Assembly (NCBI GenBank): GCA_964017195.1
Contig: OZ024897.1
Location: 36,985,536 to 37,049,535 of the forward strand
Source of the DNA: Siderastrea radians
Taxonomy: Eukaryota > Cnidaria > Anthozoa > Scleractinia > Rhizangiidae
Direction of reading: 5' to 3'
DNA length: 64,000 bases
The translations under genes and the position numbers were made by a program. Below are positions 46,336 through 57,005 of the stretch, piece after piece. The notes under the pieces were generated by a model. That model made no database searches and was not told the DNA's origin. It saw nothing but the letters and a program-made list of their open reading frames with translations. How positions within the stretch are numbered: the stretch's first letter is position 1; every line of letters starts with the position of its first letter.

Positions 46336-49300
46336 TTACCTTTCTTCATCGTCATCATCATCGTCATCGTCTCCAGCAGGGACAACATCGTTGTCTTCAT
46401 CAGACCTGTTGGTACATTCTTGAAGTCGGCACATGTCAGTGCATTTGAGACCATTGGCGATGCAAGAGCATGATGGAGGTTTGCACGCCCTACTGCACTG
46501 ACATGAAAGAAGCTCCAGGACTGCTTGTGGAGCTGGCTGGCCACCCATCCAGTCTACAACCAGTTTTTCATCCTCGGTGCACCAGCCAGCTCCTTCTGGT
46601 GGTGGGATGACTGGACATCTTTCTAAGCACCGTTTCCATACTGCAGCTTGATAGTTTGCCCTTTGAGAGTGTTTTCGCAGCGTGTCTCTGCATGGTGGCA
46701 GCTGATTAGATTCAACGTCTCCTCTCTTCAAGCAGAACAGTCGGTATCGAAGCTCGTTTATGTCACTTGTTCCCGGGTTGCTGCAGTACACGGAGCAAGT
46801 AAATTTCTCAAGACTACAGTAAAGGTGATCGGAAAGGTCCCATTCTGTACCCAGTTGCTGGAAGATTCCTTGAAATTCTGCACTTCGTGACACAATTCGA
46901 TATCCTGATACCTTGCCTCGTCCAGCAAAGGCACTAACCGTATCACAACCAGTGAACGCGTGAAAGCCTGGTAGTGATCTGAATATATTTGCTCCAATGC
47001 TCTCAACTACTCTGGAAACATCAATGTACTTGACTCTGGTCTGTGAACCACATTTGATAAACAGCGAGGAAGAAATGGAACTCTTGAAGGCTAGAAGAAG
47101 TATTAAGACATCAGTATCTTCTGATACCACAACGACGGAAGCGAATCTTGATCGAGCTGCATGGACTGCATGTAAGATGACTCTGGTATCGGCCTCCTCT
47201 TGAGTAGATTCGAGCTCACTAATAGGTTGCACCATTCCAGAGGATAACTGATAACATTTGTCGCCACAGGTGATAACAAGTGTCTTTCCTAAAAGCTTCT
47301 CTTTGTACTTGTCTTTCTTTCACTCGCTTGTCACAAACACAATGAGTGCTTGTTTGTTCTTTGAGCTACACAGGAATCTTCTCCATTGTTTGACCTTGTG
47401 ATCGGCTTGAATATTGCGGTATTCGCTTCCTGATCCTTCACCTCTGTTTATTCTTTCAGCATTCTTTATGGATTCCTCCCTGTAATCATCAAAGACGACA
47501 TCAATCCTGTCACTCGTTCCACCTTCATTTAGAACTCTGCCAAGCAAAGCTTCAGCAACTGCTGCGAACGTCTTCTGACCACCTTTGAGGCGCTGGACTA
47601 GAGCCATCCCGTCTATAACACATGCAGAAGGATGGGGAATAGCATCTGAGGCTTGGACATTTTTCTGGAGTTCTTTTGCCAGGGACGCCTTGTTTGTTTT
47701 ACGGAGCAAGCCATCTGGGGTAGCTAATGACCATGGGAGTGGTCCGAGAGGATGGGATAACACGTCTCTCATCTGTAGGTTTCTGCTCTCTGCAATGACG
47801 ATCATTTGCGCAAACAATCTTCTGTCGGCTTTGAGGATTACCTCTTGGTTCTTACCAGCCTTTATCGTTACCTTTTTGGTCAGGTGAGTAAAGGTCATCA
47901 ACTTGGCTTTGGTGATTGCATCATGGAACTTGACTTTAGGTGTATTACATTGAAGGCGTTGCTCTCTGAATGCCTTATAGGCTTCCTCACCAATATCTTT
48001 AGCTCCTAGCAAGTCACGCTCTACATCAGGAGTGGCTACCTTTCCTGTGGAAAGACAGACAAGATCTTGAAGATCAGGGTTGAATGGGTTGAGCCAAGTG
48101 TCTTGAAGAATTGACACAATGGACTTAACATCAGCTTCATCCCTGGCGATTCTTGAAGGCTGTAGATCATTGTGTTGGGAAGACGATGGACTGATGTGTA
48201 ACATATCTTTGAGTTGCCTCAGGAATGTGCTTCGGTATTCAGCGACTAAATAGAATTTGCTAACTGCATTCGGCTTCAGGCTGAAACCTTTGGTTCCTAC
48301 TGACGTTTGAGTGTCTTTGTTGACGGTTTCCTCACACGTCTGATCAACGGGGATTCTCCCGAAAGGGTTGTCTTCTCCAATCTGAACGGAAAATCCTCCC
48401 GATCGAAGGTATTCAAGGGTGTCAGGGTGTTCTTCTGGTAGATGTGACATTTCATGCAGATATGCAGAAAGGTACCTGGCATAGTTAGGCTTGTCATATG
48501 CGAAACACCAAGGGACTATTTCGCTGATAGATGAAAGGTGAAGTTCCCAGTCCCCTTCCCGAGACGCTCTTAACAGCTCAAGAAGTATTTCAACCATGTC
48601 AACATATGACATCCAGAACTTGGAGAGCTTCCCGTTCCCATGCCGGAGATAGTGCATATACATGCTGAATAGTTGCGACACTTCTTGAAATGAGGGACTT
48701 GTAATTGTGGCATTGAATTCTCGCTCACATGTTCTATCACAAAGCGTTTTTAGACCTTTGAAGAACTCATCGACAAGAGGCTTCTTCTCTTTGTGATGCT
48801 CCTCCACCCAAGAAATGAAACCAATCCATGCCAGCCTGTTAAGTGCTTCAAACATTAGCTTGTGAAATCTTATGGCGCGATTATATGCACGGCCTTCAAG
48901 GACACCAGACGTGGATCCTTCAGCAATTACTCCAGACTCGATAATCACATCTCGTAAACCAGCATCCTGGAAACGCTTCCCTATCACCGACAAGAACGTG
49001 CAAATGGTATGGAACACTCCCATCCTCAACACAAGATCATTAAACTGCGCTCTGTGTTTCCACTTTATCTCTGCAGCTTTCGCATAAAGTGCCTGATCAA
49101 ACACAACTACCATGCTGTGAAGTTTCAAGGTTTCTTTGATCTGTAGAGACTTCAAAAGGATTTGGTACACAGTAGACATGTTTGTTGCTGGGGCATTGAT
49201 TGTCGGAAGGTAACCCACGTTATCCTTAGTAACTTCTTGGTCATTTCGCACTAAAATGTTAAAGCCAGTCCAACTAGGAACGGATTGCTTTTCACTTGCA

Positions 49301-51028
49301 TGAATTCGTGCTAAAACCCACAGCAAGTTCTTTTTCCATGCGCATTCCATGATTTCATTTAACTTGACTTCCACATATCCTCTAGAATGGGGCCCACAGC
49401 GCTCCCCTGCATTGTAGATAGGGATAGCTTCGTCACCCACAGACTCGATACTTCTCTTCTTTCATTTCATGATGACTGGAAGTGAAGCTGACGGAGGGTG
49501 AGGGCCAAAATGATTAGCTTGAACTGCGATTCCATTGACTCGGTGGGAAGTGCCCTCGCCAGACAAAGTCTCCTCAAGACGATCTATATTATCCCAGGCC
49601 AGCGTTGTACTGATAAACGGACGGATGTTTTCGGGGAGGGGGACTTCGTTGCATGAGGTTGCTGCTAACTTTTGAAGGCACAATGCAGTATTTATCTCTT
49701 CAAGTTGGGAGTAGGCAATTCCGTGACCACAGTGGTTTATAATTTGAATTAATTCAACGTTGTTGGAAAGAGATTTTACGGCATATGGAAGTAAAACATG
49801 CTTTGGGGGCTTCTGTCGTCCACCACTCGAACCAAAGACCAAGTCCTGTCCAAACGATGTAATGAGACGCTGAATCTTTGGAGAACAAGACTGCAAACCT
49901 GGAAATTCAGTACTACCGGTGAGCAAAGTGTACAAAAACTCTTTCAGAACATCTGGAATGATCACGGCATTTTCAGTTAGTTCGCAAGGTTTTGGAGGCC
50001 ACGATTCTATGATTTCTTGCTCCTGGATTGCTTTTCTAAGGTGGAGAGCGGTTTTGGATATTTCTTCTGTACCCTTAAAAGGCTTGGAAATATTAGAGTT
50101 CTCCACAGCTAGCTTGGCTAAATGAAGTCTGGAAAGACCACGTGGAATGACAAAAACTCTTTTGTTGCCAAAAAGATCTTCAAACTCCAGCATGTCTCCA
50201 AATTCTCCTTCAAGTTTTCTTCTGAAATGGGTTCTCGTAGATTCTTTGATCTCTATGTCTTGAGACTTGAAGAATGATGTAAATAGGGTATACAACTCCG
50301 ACATTCTAACAACCCTTGGGTTCTGAAGTAGGTTTGTTCTTATATGATTAAACAGCATCTCATAGGCATGTGTTTCTGCCCTGATATACTCATCACACAC
50401 TTCTTCTTTTGTTTCCCTGATGTTTAAAGGTCCTGGAACGTTTCGAGTGTAGTCACGGTAGCACGATTTATGGTAGCATGCTTCTGCCGCTACAAGCTCT
50501 CTGGAGACAATAGCCAGTATCCTTGAATCGTTTTTGCTCATAGCTGCTCTCCTGACTGTGTTATCAGCACGCAAGTCAACACACTGTATCAGAGCCTCTC
50601 TTGTTTTGATTCCCTTGAGGTACTTGGCCTTCTCGCAAAATACACAAATTCGCTCATAGACCCTACTTTGGGTGTTCGCCGGTTGTCGGCCGGAAGACCT
50701 ACGGCTACTTGTGTCATCTTGTTCTTCAACCTTGTTATCAGACTGAGCCAGTTTTTGTAGATCCCTCTTCAACGTAAAGATACTGCGGCATTTCCTGTGA
50801 TATGATATCTGTGGTACTTCTCCTTCCTTTAAAGTTTTCGCAATATCAAGAATCCCCTCATGGTTACGAATAACAGCAGCATTATGGAGCGTTTTCCACG
50901 AGTCGAGATCTTTTAAAGAGGCCAAATCTCCAGTTTCGTCACAACAGTGGATTATGCATTCACAGTTTTCTTTCCTTTGTCTCTTGTTATTTTCACCATT
51001 TTTTTCTAACGTTCTTCGTTTTCCTCCT
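46336..51028 (-). pseudogene. Academ-like transposase, one frame with two in-frame TGA codons
   Basis: One minus-strand frame is open from about 51028 to 46336 (about 1560 codons) except for TGA at 49464-49462 and TGA at 47322-47320; all three segments are in the same frame. Order: CECIIHCC, SYHRKC, CVFC and ACYHKSC (zinc-binding part, 50.97-50.45 kb); a long alpha-helical middle with RMGVFHTI and GRAYNRAIRFHKL; then VIDGMALV and VVFDDYREESIKNAER (N-terminal XPG/FEN half, about 47.62-47.45 kb); EEADTR, SEDTDV and GCDTVSAFAGRGK (internal half and helix-turn motif, 47.2-46.9 kb); finally CQCSRACKPPSCSC and a (D)n tail. The acidic metal-binding residues are all present, so only the two stops speak against function. 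No ATG lies at the 5' edge; the start is expected in an upstream exon. Confidence 0.7.
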
Positions 51029-51942
51029 TATATTTTTTATAAAAAGTAAAGCATACAAAGTCGCTTTTAAAAACATTGATTTTTTTCATAAGAAGTTTTA
51101 AAGGTTCATATGTTAGAACAAAGTTAAAATTTGGAACTCGTTTTAAAAGCGGTTTTATAAATAAATCTTAGATTATCGAGTCCATACAGATCTCGAAGGC
51201 CTGAAAGTTTAAGTTAAATTTGTGGTTAAATAACTACGATACCATTATAAAAATTCTTGTTGTTTGGTTATGAAGCTGTTTATTATTACTGTTATTCAGG
51301 ATAAAATAGATTTGAAAAGTAAAACTTGTGAAAAAGTCCACACGGTGGTTAAGAAAAAAATCATGGATTTTGGTGTCCATACACATCTCGAATGACTGTA
51401 AGTTTTTGTATAATTTGTGGTTGAAATTTATAAAAGTCTTAAACAAAATGCTTGCTACTTAGTTATCTTGTAATTTTTCACAAACTTTGTCCAATTTTAA
51501 ACAGATTTCTACTTTAAAACGATGAAAATCAAGCAACAAGTTATATGCACTCAACTGCCATGAAGGCCGCCATCTTGGATTTTCCCACAATGCAACGCAA
51601 AGTTTCAATAAGCCGTTCAACTTGCTTTTTTCGCTTTTAAACAAGTAAAATTCGGAATTTGGTTCATTGTAAATAATCTTAGTGCTTCCTTTTTAAAAAT
51701 GAAGCTGTGAAGACTATCTTTGGTCCAGCAATAAGTTTTTAATATTGTTTTGAAAACAGGCCTCGTTTTCATGCAGAAGCGGATTTTGGTGATATTTTAG
51801 CTAAAGAAATATACAAATAAGCTACTCATTTGGCTTTGCTATCATAACTTTTTGTTATCACCCCCAACCAAGCTTTAATTCTATAATACTCCAAGCTGGT
51901 CCCTCTGAGTGGTACATTTAAGAGAGTCCGGCCCATGGACTA
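51029..51942 (-). promoter_or_regulatory. 5' region of the transposon, possible first exon
   Basis: AT-rich, no long frame. On the minus strand CAAGATGGCGGCC (near 51568-51580) gives a good Kozak context and a short open start (MAAFMAVECI) before a stop, with GT dinucleotides in it. This could be the missing first exon spliced to about 51028. Speculative. Confidence 0.3.
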
Positions 51943-51945
51943 TAA

Positions 51946-52513
51946 GAAGAACCAGGAAAAATGAAAAATAGTGAGTTGGTCAGCGGCCTGGTCACGAAGA
52001 CAAAAACGACAAACATTGCAAATAATGTGTCTGCACAAAAATAAGTAAGGTGCGCATGGACAACCAGTACGCCATGAAAAATGGAAACCAACAATGGATC
52101 GAGACAGTTGAGTTAAACTTCTTTTTCCTATTAGTAACGGCTCTTCTTTGGGTGGTGTCCCATGAAACGTGACTAGAAATAAATGAAGTTAAGTCTAGTA
52201 CGTTTTAGGTGCGTTTGAGTGGACACCATTGTAATTTGACTTACTGAGAAATTTCTTACCTAATCAACTTAATAGCCTCAAGTAGCATCTCTTTTGACTT
52301 TACCTGTGAACAACAACAACAACAAGAAAGAAAAACACTACTCATTATGAACTTTTTTCTAGGCTTATTACACGTGCTGTATTTCGATCAATTTGACAAG
52401 TCACGGAGATGAGTGCATTGTTAAGTTGTGGAGGTTTCACATTATGACAAGGTTAGTGTTACATCAACGAAAGAGAAGTAGTGCTTTAAACAGAAGCGAA
52501 AGTATGATAGGGA
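51946..52513. other. Non-coding stretch
   Basis: No gene seen; a short (CAA)n occurs at about 52307-52324. Confidence 0.4.
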
Positions 52514-52761
52514 CCAGGGGCCCGTTTCTCGAAAGTCCCGGTAACTTTTCGGGCCCGAAGCTATATTTTAAAATCAAAATCTATAAAACGTTGGCGTAGT
52601 TTTTAGCCCACATATTAGCCTGACTTCTTTTATCAACTTAGAATTTTATTGCTCAGCTTTCAAAACTAACAAAATTTGAGTCTTTAATGCAAACATCGCG
52701 CACATAAAATAGCTTTCCGGGCCCGAAAAGTTACCGAGACTTTCGAGAAACGGGCCCCTGG
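52514..52761. mobile_element. 248-bp MITE with CCAGGGGCCC ends
   Basis: TIRs start CCAGGGGCCCGTTTCTCGAA and run for more than 45 bp with few mismatches (right end TTCGAGAAACGGGCCCCTGG). The AT-rich centre has no coding. CAGGG-type ends suggest a hAT-like or Chapaev-like origin; no duplication can be read with confidence. Confidence 0.75.
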
Positions 52762-52980
52762 CCCCAGTTGTTCAAAGAGTGGATAACTTTATCCAGTGGA
52801 TAAATTGCTATTGAACGGAGAAGAAATTTTCCTTCAACTTGCACATGTTGGCCAGATTATTTCAAGGCCACATATTTCATTGTAGATACACTCTTGCTCT
52901 TTTCATAAATCATAGATTTTTCCTCATTTTGTGTCTTCAGGATTACGGCCTATCCAGTGGATATATTTACCTGCTTTTTG
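52762..52980. mobile_element. Second MITE abutting the first (possible)
   Basis: CCCCAGTTGTTCAAAGAGTG and GATAACTTTATCCAGTGGAT start directly after the preceding element. A weak inverse (TATCCAGTGGATATATTTACC) lies at about 52950. The right end is not clear. Confidence 0.35.
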
Positions 52981-53768
52981 AAAATCTGGGGTCAAAAATG
53001 TATAGTTTTATAGTACCAAGCACCGAAGAGCATGTGTCTTCTTTTATGATTGTCTATACGACCAAAAAAAGTTGGTATGAGCTTTAAAAAAAACGATTGC
53101 GTCTGTATCGAACGGAACGTCGAGCATCGATGACCAGAATGCTGAACACCATTTGCATCATCAGAATGAACACCATCAGAATGCTGAACACCATTTGCAT
53201 CAATTGCAAGTTGTCTTAGTTACAGTCTTTATTTGATGAAAAAGCTCCCAGGTCGTATATTGTCTCTGTTGAGCTTACCTGATTTCGTCAAAGCATCCAT
53301 CCATCCTACAGTGACAAATTCATATGAAGGAAAAAAAAAGGGGAAAAACTGGGGAAAACTGACCGCGACGTAGGTATCAATCACGTGCTACACCTCCTTC
53401 TCTTCACGCGAGTCTGCGACAACGACGCTTACCCACCCACCCACCCACCCACCCACCCACCCACCCTGCAGTGAGTTGTGTTTGAAGTTGACCTCCTTAA
53501 ACCATTTAGCCTGGTTTGGGCCTGTCCCAGGCCTGAGCGCCTCTCCATACCTGTCAAGGTCTTTGCAAGTACCGCATTACGTTTTAATCATTATATTTTG
53601 ACTGACACACAGGTACCCTAGTCCCAGAGGTTTTTCTTTCTTCTTCTCTTATAATGTTAAAAAGAAGAACTACAGCTGTAAAGACGGGGCTGGTAACACT
53701 ACAGGATACCCAGTTTCTTAAGACGAGTGTTTTTTTGATAATTAGGAAGAGTGAAACACCGAATCTAG
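52981..53768. other. Non-coding stretch with (CCCA)n
   Basis: (CCCA)n microsatellite at 53431-53465; a duplicated phrase AGAATGCTGAACACCATTTG at about 53137 and 53179. No gene is seen. Confidence 0.5.
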
Positions 53769-54154
53769 AGAGCGACTTTCAGTAAAAATGAAGCAAAATT
53801 TCAATTTAGCGGCAGTAGTTGAAAAATCGATTTCTTTCGTATTTTGCATATAATTAGGTATCAGTAAAGCTAGAAAGCTGATGTGGTTCGTTTTCGCCAG
53901 AAGCGCTTTATTTCCGAAAAAAAAGAGGAAATCGATTCTAGTACTGATTTTCAAGATTACTTTCCTGTGATTTTGACCTCCCGAACCCGAGAATCGATTT
54001 CCTCGTTTTTTTTTTTTAAATAAGGCGCTTCTGGGGAAAACGAACCACATCAGGTTTCTAGTTTTACCAATACCCATTTATGTGCAAAATATGAAAGAAA
54101 TCGATTTTTCAACTTCTGCCGCCGAATGCTCGATGTTTACTGAAAGTCGCTCTA
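53769..54154. mobile_element. About 386-bp foldback MITE
   Basis: Arms begin AGAGCGACTTTCAGTAAA and are inverted copies over about 170 bp each (GAAATCGATTTCCTC-type core, GGTTCGTTTTC, AAATCGATTTCTTTC), with a 40-bp centre. Confidence 0.65.
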
Positions 54155-55500
54155 AAGAAGTTATACCTGCATTCGGATACTCCCAACATGTAGAGTGCGG
54201 AGTGAAAGAAAACGAAAATGCAGTTAAAATTAGATGATAGCGTTAACATAACACACACTCTATTGAAAGAGCCGTCAGGCTCATCAAGGCTGGCGCTCAA
54301 CTCCAGTTTCCGTAGCACGAAGCGACTAGGAGCAACACAACTCCCCCCTGGCTGGAATAGTCAGATCGAAAGTCCCACAGGATGACCACTACACTAACGC
54401 GCCTTCACAGTACTAAAATAAACAGACCATCACATGAATAACCTGGTGGACCTTTCTTGCAGAAAAAATTCTCGCAGAATATGAGACAGGCGTGCATGGT
54501 CACTAGTGGCCTCAGTTTGCCCGTCTAGTAACGCACTACTATCGTATTCTCACGTGCACTTTTTCATTATCTGCTCTAGCAAACTTGTAAAACGTTATTA
54601 CAACTTCTACGAGCCCAGCTCTCTTGTCCCAAGCCAAAATTTACCTCATGCGAATTTGAAATTTCACCTTGCAGCTCTGCGAATCTCGATTCACACTGTA
54701 ATGACAGAGAAGGAATTGTCCTCCTTCTCGAATTTTTCATAGGAATAATTCAAAGTATTCATTTGGACTCACAAATTTCACTTCCACGGATCTTTCCTCT
54801 CATTCTCGGATCGGGTCGCGGGGGGGGGGGGGGGGGGAGGGCACAAGCCGGAGGGTTGCAGTCCAACTAGCTGGATTTGTTTGAGGGGTCGTCCCGAGTT
54901 TAACTCCCCGGCCACGCTTGTAAATAGCCAACTGGTTTGCCTCCCGCCAGTTGAAGTTTTTAACCTTCTTTGTGTTTAATTTGATTGTTTGTGAATGAGT
55001 ATTTCAGTGGCGTGCCTGCGAACTGGCTAGCTAAGCTAAGTGCACTTCTACTTTAAAGGGGCAGTCTCATCAATTTTTATTATCACTGAAAAGCCAAAAG
55101 ACACATTTTTATCTATGGAAACCTAAAAATAATGGTCCAGTAGTATTAAAATGGGTATTCCAGTACACGGAAACTATGCCTGGATAGGGATTACAAGGAT
55201 GGAAATGGCGTCCTACTTGAAAACTTCTGGCAGAATTTTTCAAGTTTCTGCCCTTGCGTCTCAGATAAAATCTCTAAAAACTAATTTTGGCTTGTTTTTG
55301 TTTTGAAAATTCATTTAATATTGTCCCCTTGGTGGTCTAAAAGCAATTCATGTGTGAGCAAGGTACTTTGATATAAATTAATCAAATCGTGACAAAGAAG
55401 ATAGGAAAATCGCCATGAGACTGGCCCTTTAAATCATAGCATCTACCATTTACCATTACCAGTAGCATAAAGCCTATCAAAACAATCCTCGAAGGCTGAG
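54155..55500. other. Non-coding stretch with poly-G
   Basis: A G-run of about 18 lies at 54820-54837. No gene is recognised. Confidence 0.45.
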
Positions 55501-55749
55501 TTAGATTTCTTGTTCGTGTATTAAGCCCAAATTTGTTCGACCTCTTTCCAAAGCTTCAATAAAACGATTTGCCGATCGTTCACTGACTTCATTGTTTTCA
55601 AGTCGTTGCAGTCCAGTAATATCACGGGCAGAAGAGAGATATTTAGTATCTCGTTTATGATGAAACGCGAATGGCAAAAGTAACCACGTGCTACTGGCTT
55701 TCCCTTTATTTTTATTATCTCGTGGTTGCGATAGCAACCAAGAAAACAT
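55501..55749 (-). CDS. Small unknown open frame (82 aa)
   Basis: An ATG at 55749 opens MFSWLLSQPRDNKNKGKAST-like sequence. It continues through SSARDITGLQRLENNE and SERSANRFIEALERGRTNL to a TAA. The composition (charged, helix-forming second half) looks more protein-like than the other short frames, but no family is recognised and a longer overlapping frame exists on the same strand (55521-55958). It may be chance. Confidence 0.2.
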   Translation of the reverse strand: MFSWLLSQPRDNKNKGKASSTWLLLPFAFHHKRDTKYLSSARDITGLQRLENNEVSERSANRFIEALERGRTNLGLIHEQEI

Positions 55750-57005
55750 GGTAGTAAAGTAGTAAATTGTTTATTGAAAAACACACTTCGCAGTATAAAC
55801 GACTTAATTACGTGCCGATTACTTACAGGAAACAGTAATCTATATGTAACCACTTCCACTTCCCTTGTAGATTTGGTGCTGTTCGTGTGATGTTCGCTAT
55901 TTCCAAGAAAGTAACTTCGCTGTGTTTTCAGGCCTTGTCGCAGTGTTTTCGTTATCATAACGTTTTTAGGCGCTGATGTATTTAACTAGGGTAATTGGGT
56001 TCCTGCTGATTAAAGTGATAACAACTCGTGTCGTTTATCTGGCAACGATTTCACACTCGGCAGAATTACCTAATCAGAGATCTTTTGCGACTTCTGTCCA
56101 TTGGCGATTGTTATTCAAGAGATAAGTTAAAAAAAGCATTGTTCTAATAAGAGAAAACAGGAAACACGGATGGAATAATTTTGTACTATTAAGCCCGGTA
56201 TTAGAGAAGATCGGAGAAGGCATTTTAATATTCTACTTTGGTGTTGCTAATGTTGAGAGTGATACAAGTTAACGTTATGGAATAGGCCATTTCCTAATTG
56301 TCTTGTGCCTCTTTTTCAAAACGAGGCCTTGTGCAAAACCTTTCATATGAAAATGAGTTTTATCTGCATGTGAATGAAAACTTATTTTCAAATAAAAAGG
56401 CTATGCACCAAGACTCGCTTTGAAAAAGAGGTACAAGACAACTCGGAAATGGCCTATTGTAGTGCTAAATGTAGTGTTAGTGATACTAAGAAGTCCGCAC
56501 AGTCAAGAGAGTCATTTGGAGTGCTTAACGTAAGTAACTTTACCGCTGACCCTGCCAAAAACAGTACGGTATAATTATATTTACTTTTTGACTGCGTGAT
56601 TTCTTATGAAAAATAACGAATGGATTATTTGAGCTACGTTTAACTGGTCTTCAATGGTCCGGGCTAACAATGTGTTTTTTTCCGAGCAGTTGCAGATTCT
56701 TTAAATTTATCAATTCGCATATACGTAGAATCGAATGAAATCTATGCTCTATTGACTGTATAGGCCCGTTTCAAACGTCGTGCTGCTACCGTGCCGAACT
56801 CAATTCATCAATTATAAATACAATAGAGCCACTTCTATTCGCGTATTGGATGTAAGATATGAATTGGACTGCCGGAACATCTTCGCACGAAAAATAAAAC
56901 CTTCTTCAAAAGCTGTCTTCACCAAACATTACTGCAGCTCTTAGAACACGAGGAGCGATGTTGGGGTCCACACTTGTAAAAACCACCCACTCAATTTCGC
57001 GTCAA
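55750..57005. other. Non-coding stretch
   Basis: No gene or bounded element is recognised. Confidence 0.4.

Larger units (their letters stand above)
45475..51942 (-). mobile_element. 6468-bp Academ-like DNA transposon
   Basis: Terminal inverted repeats TAGTCCATGGGCC are perfect over 13 bp at both ends. Imperfect symmetry continues inward (GTACCA and GGACCAG at matching depth). Both ends are flanked by TAA (45472-45474 and 51943-51945), a 3-bp target-site duplication. The single gene inside (minus strand) encodes a zinc-finger plus FEN/XPG-like nuclease plus CXC-motif protein. XPG nuclease, Cys-rich fingers and 3-4-bp duplications are the published hallmarks of the Academ superfamily. I did not see the helicase part reported for some Academ elements. 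The assignment is from architecture, not from a search. Confidence 0.65.

Noticed and set aside
46278..47006. Short frames overlapping the transposase gene
   Set aside because: They are shadows of the main minus-strand frame in other frames.
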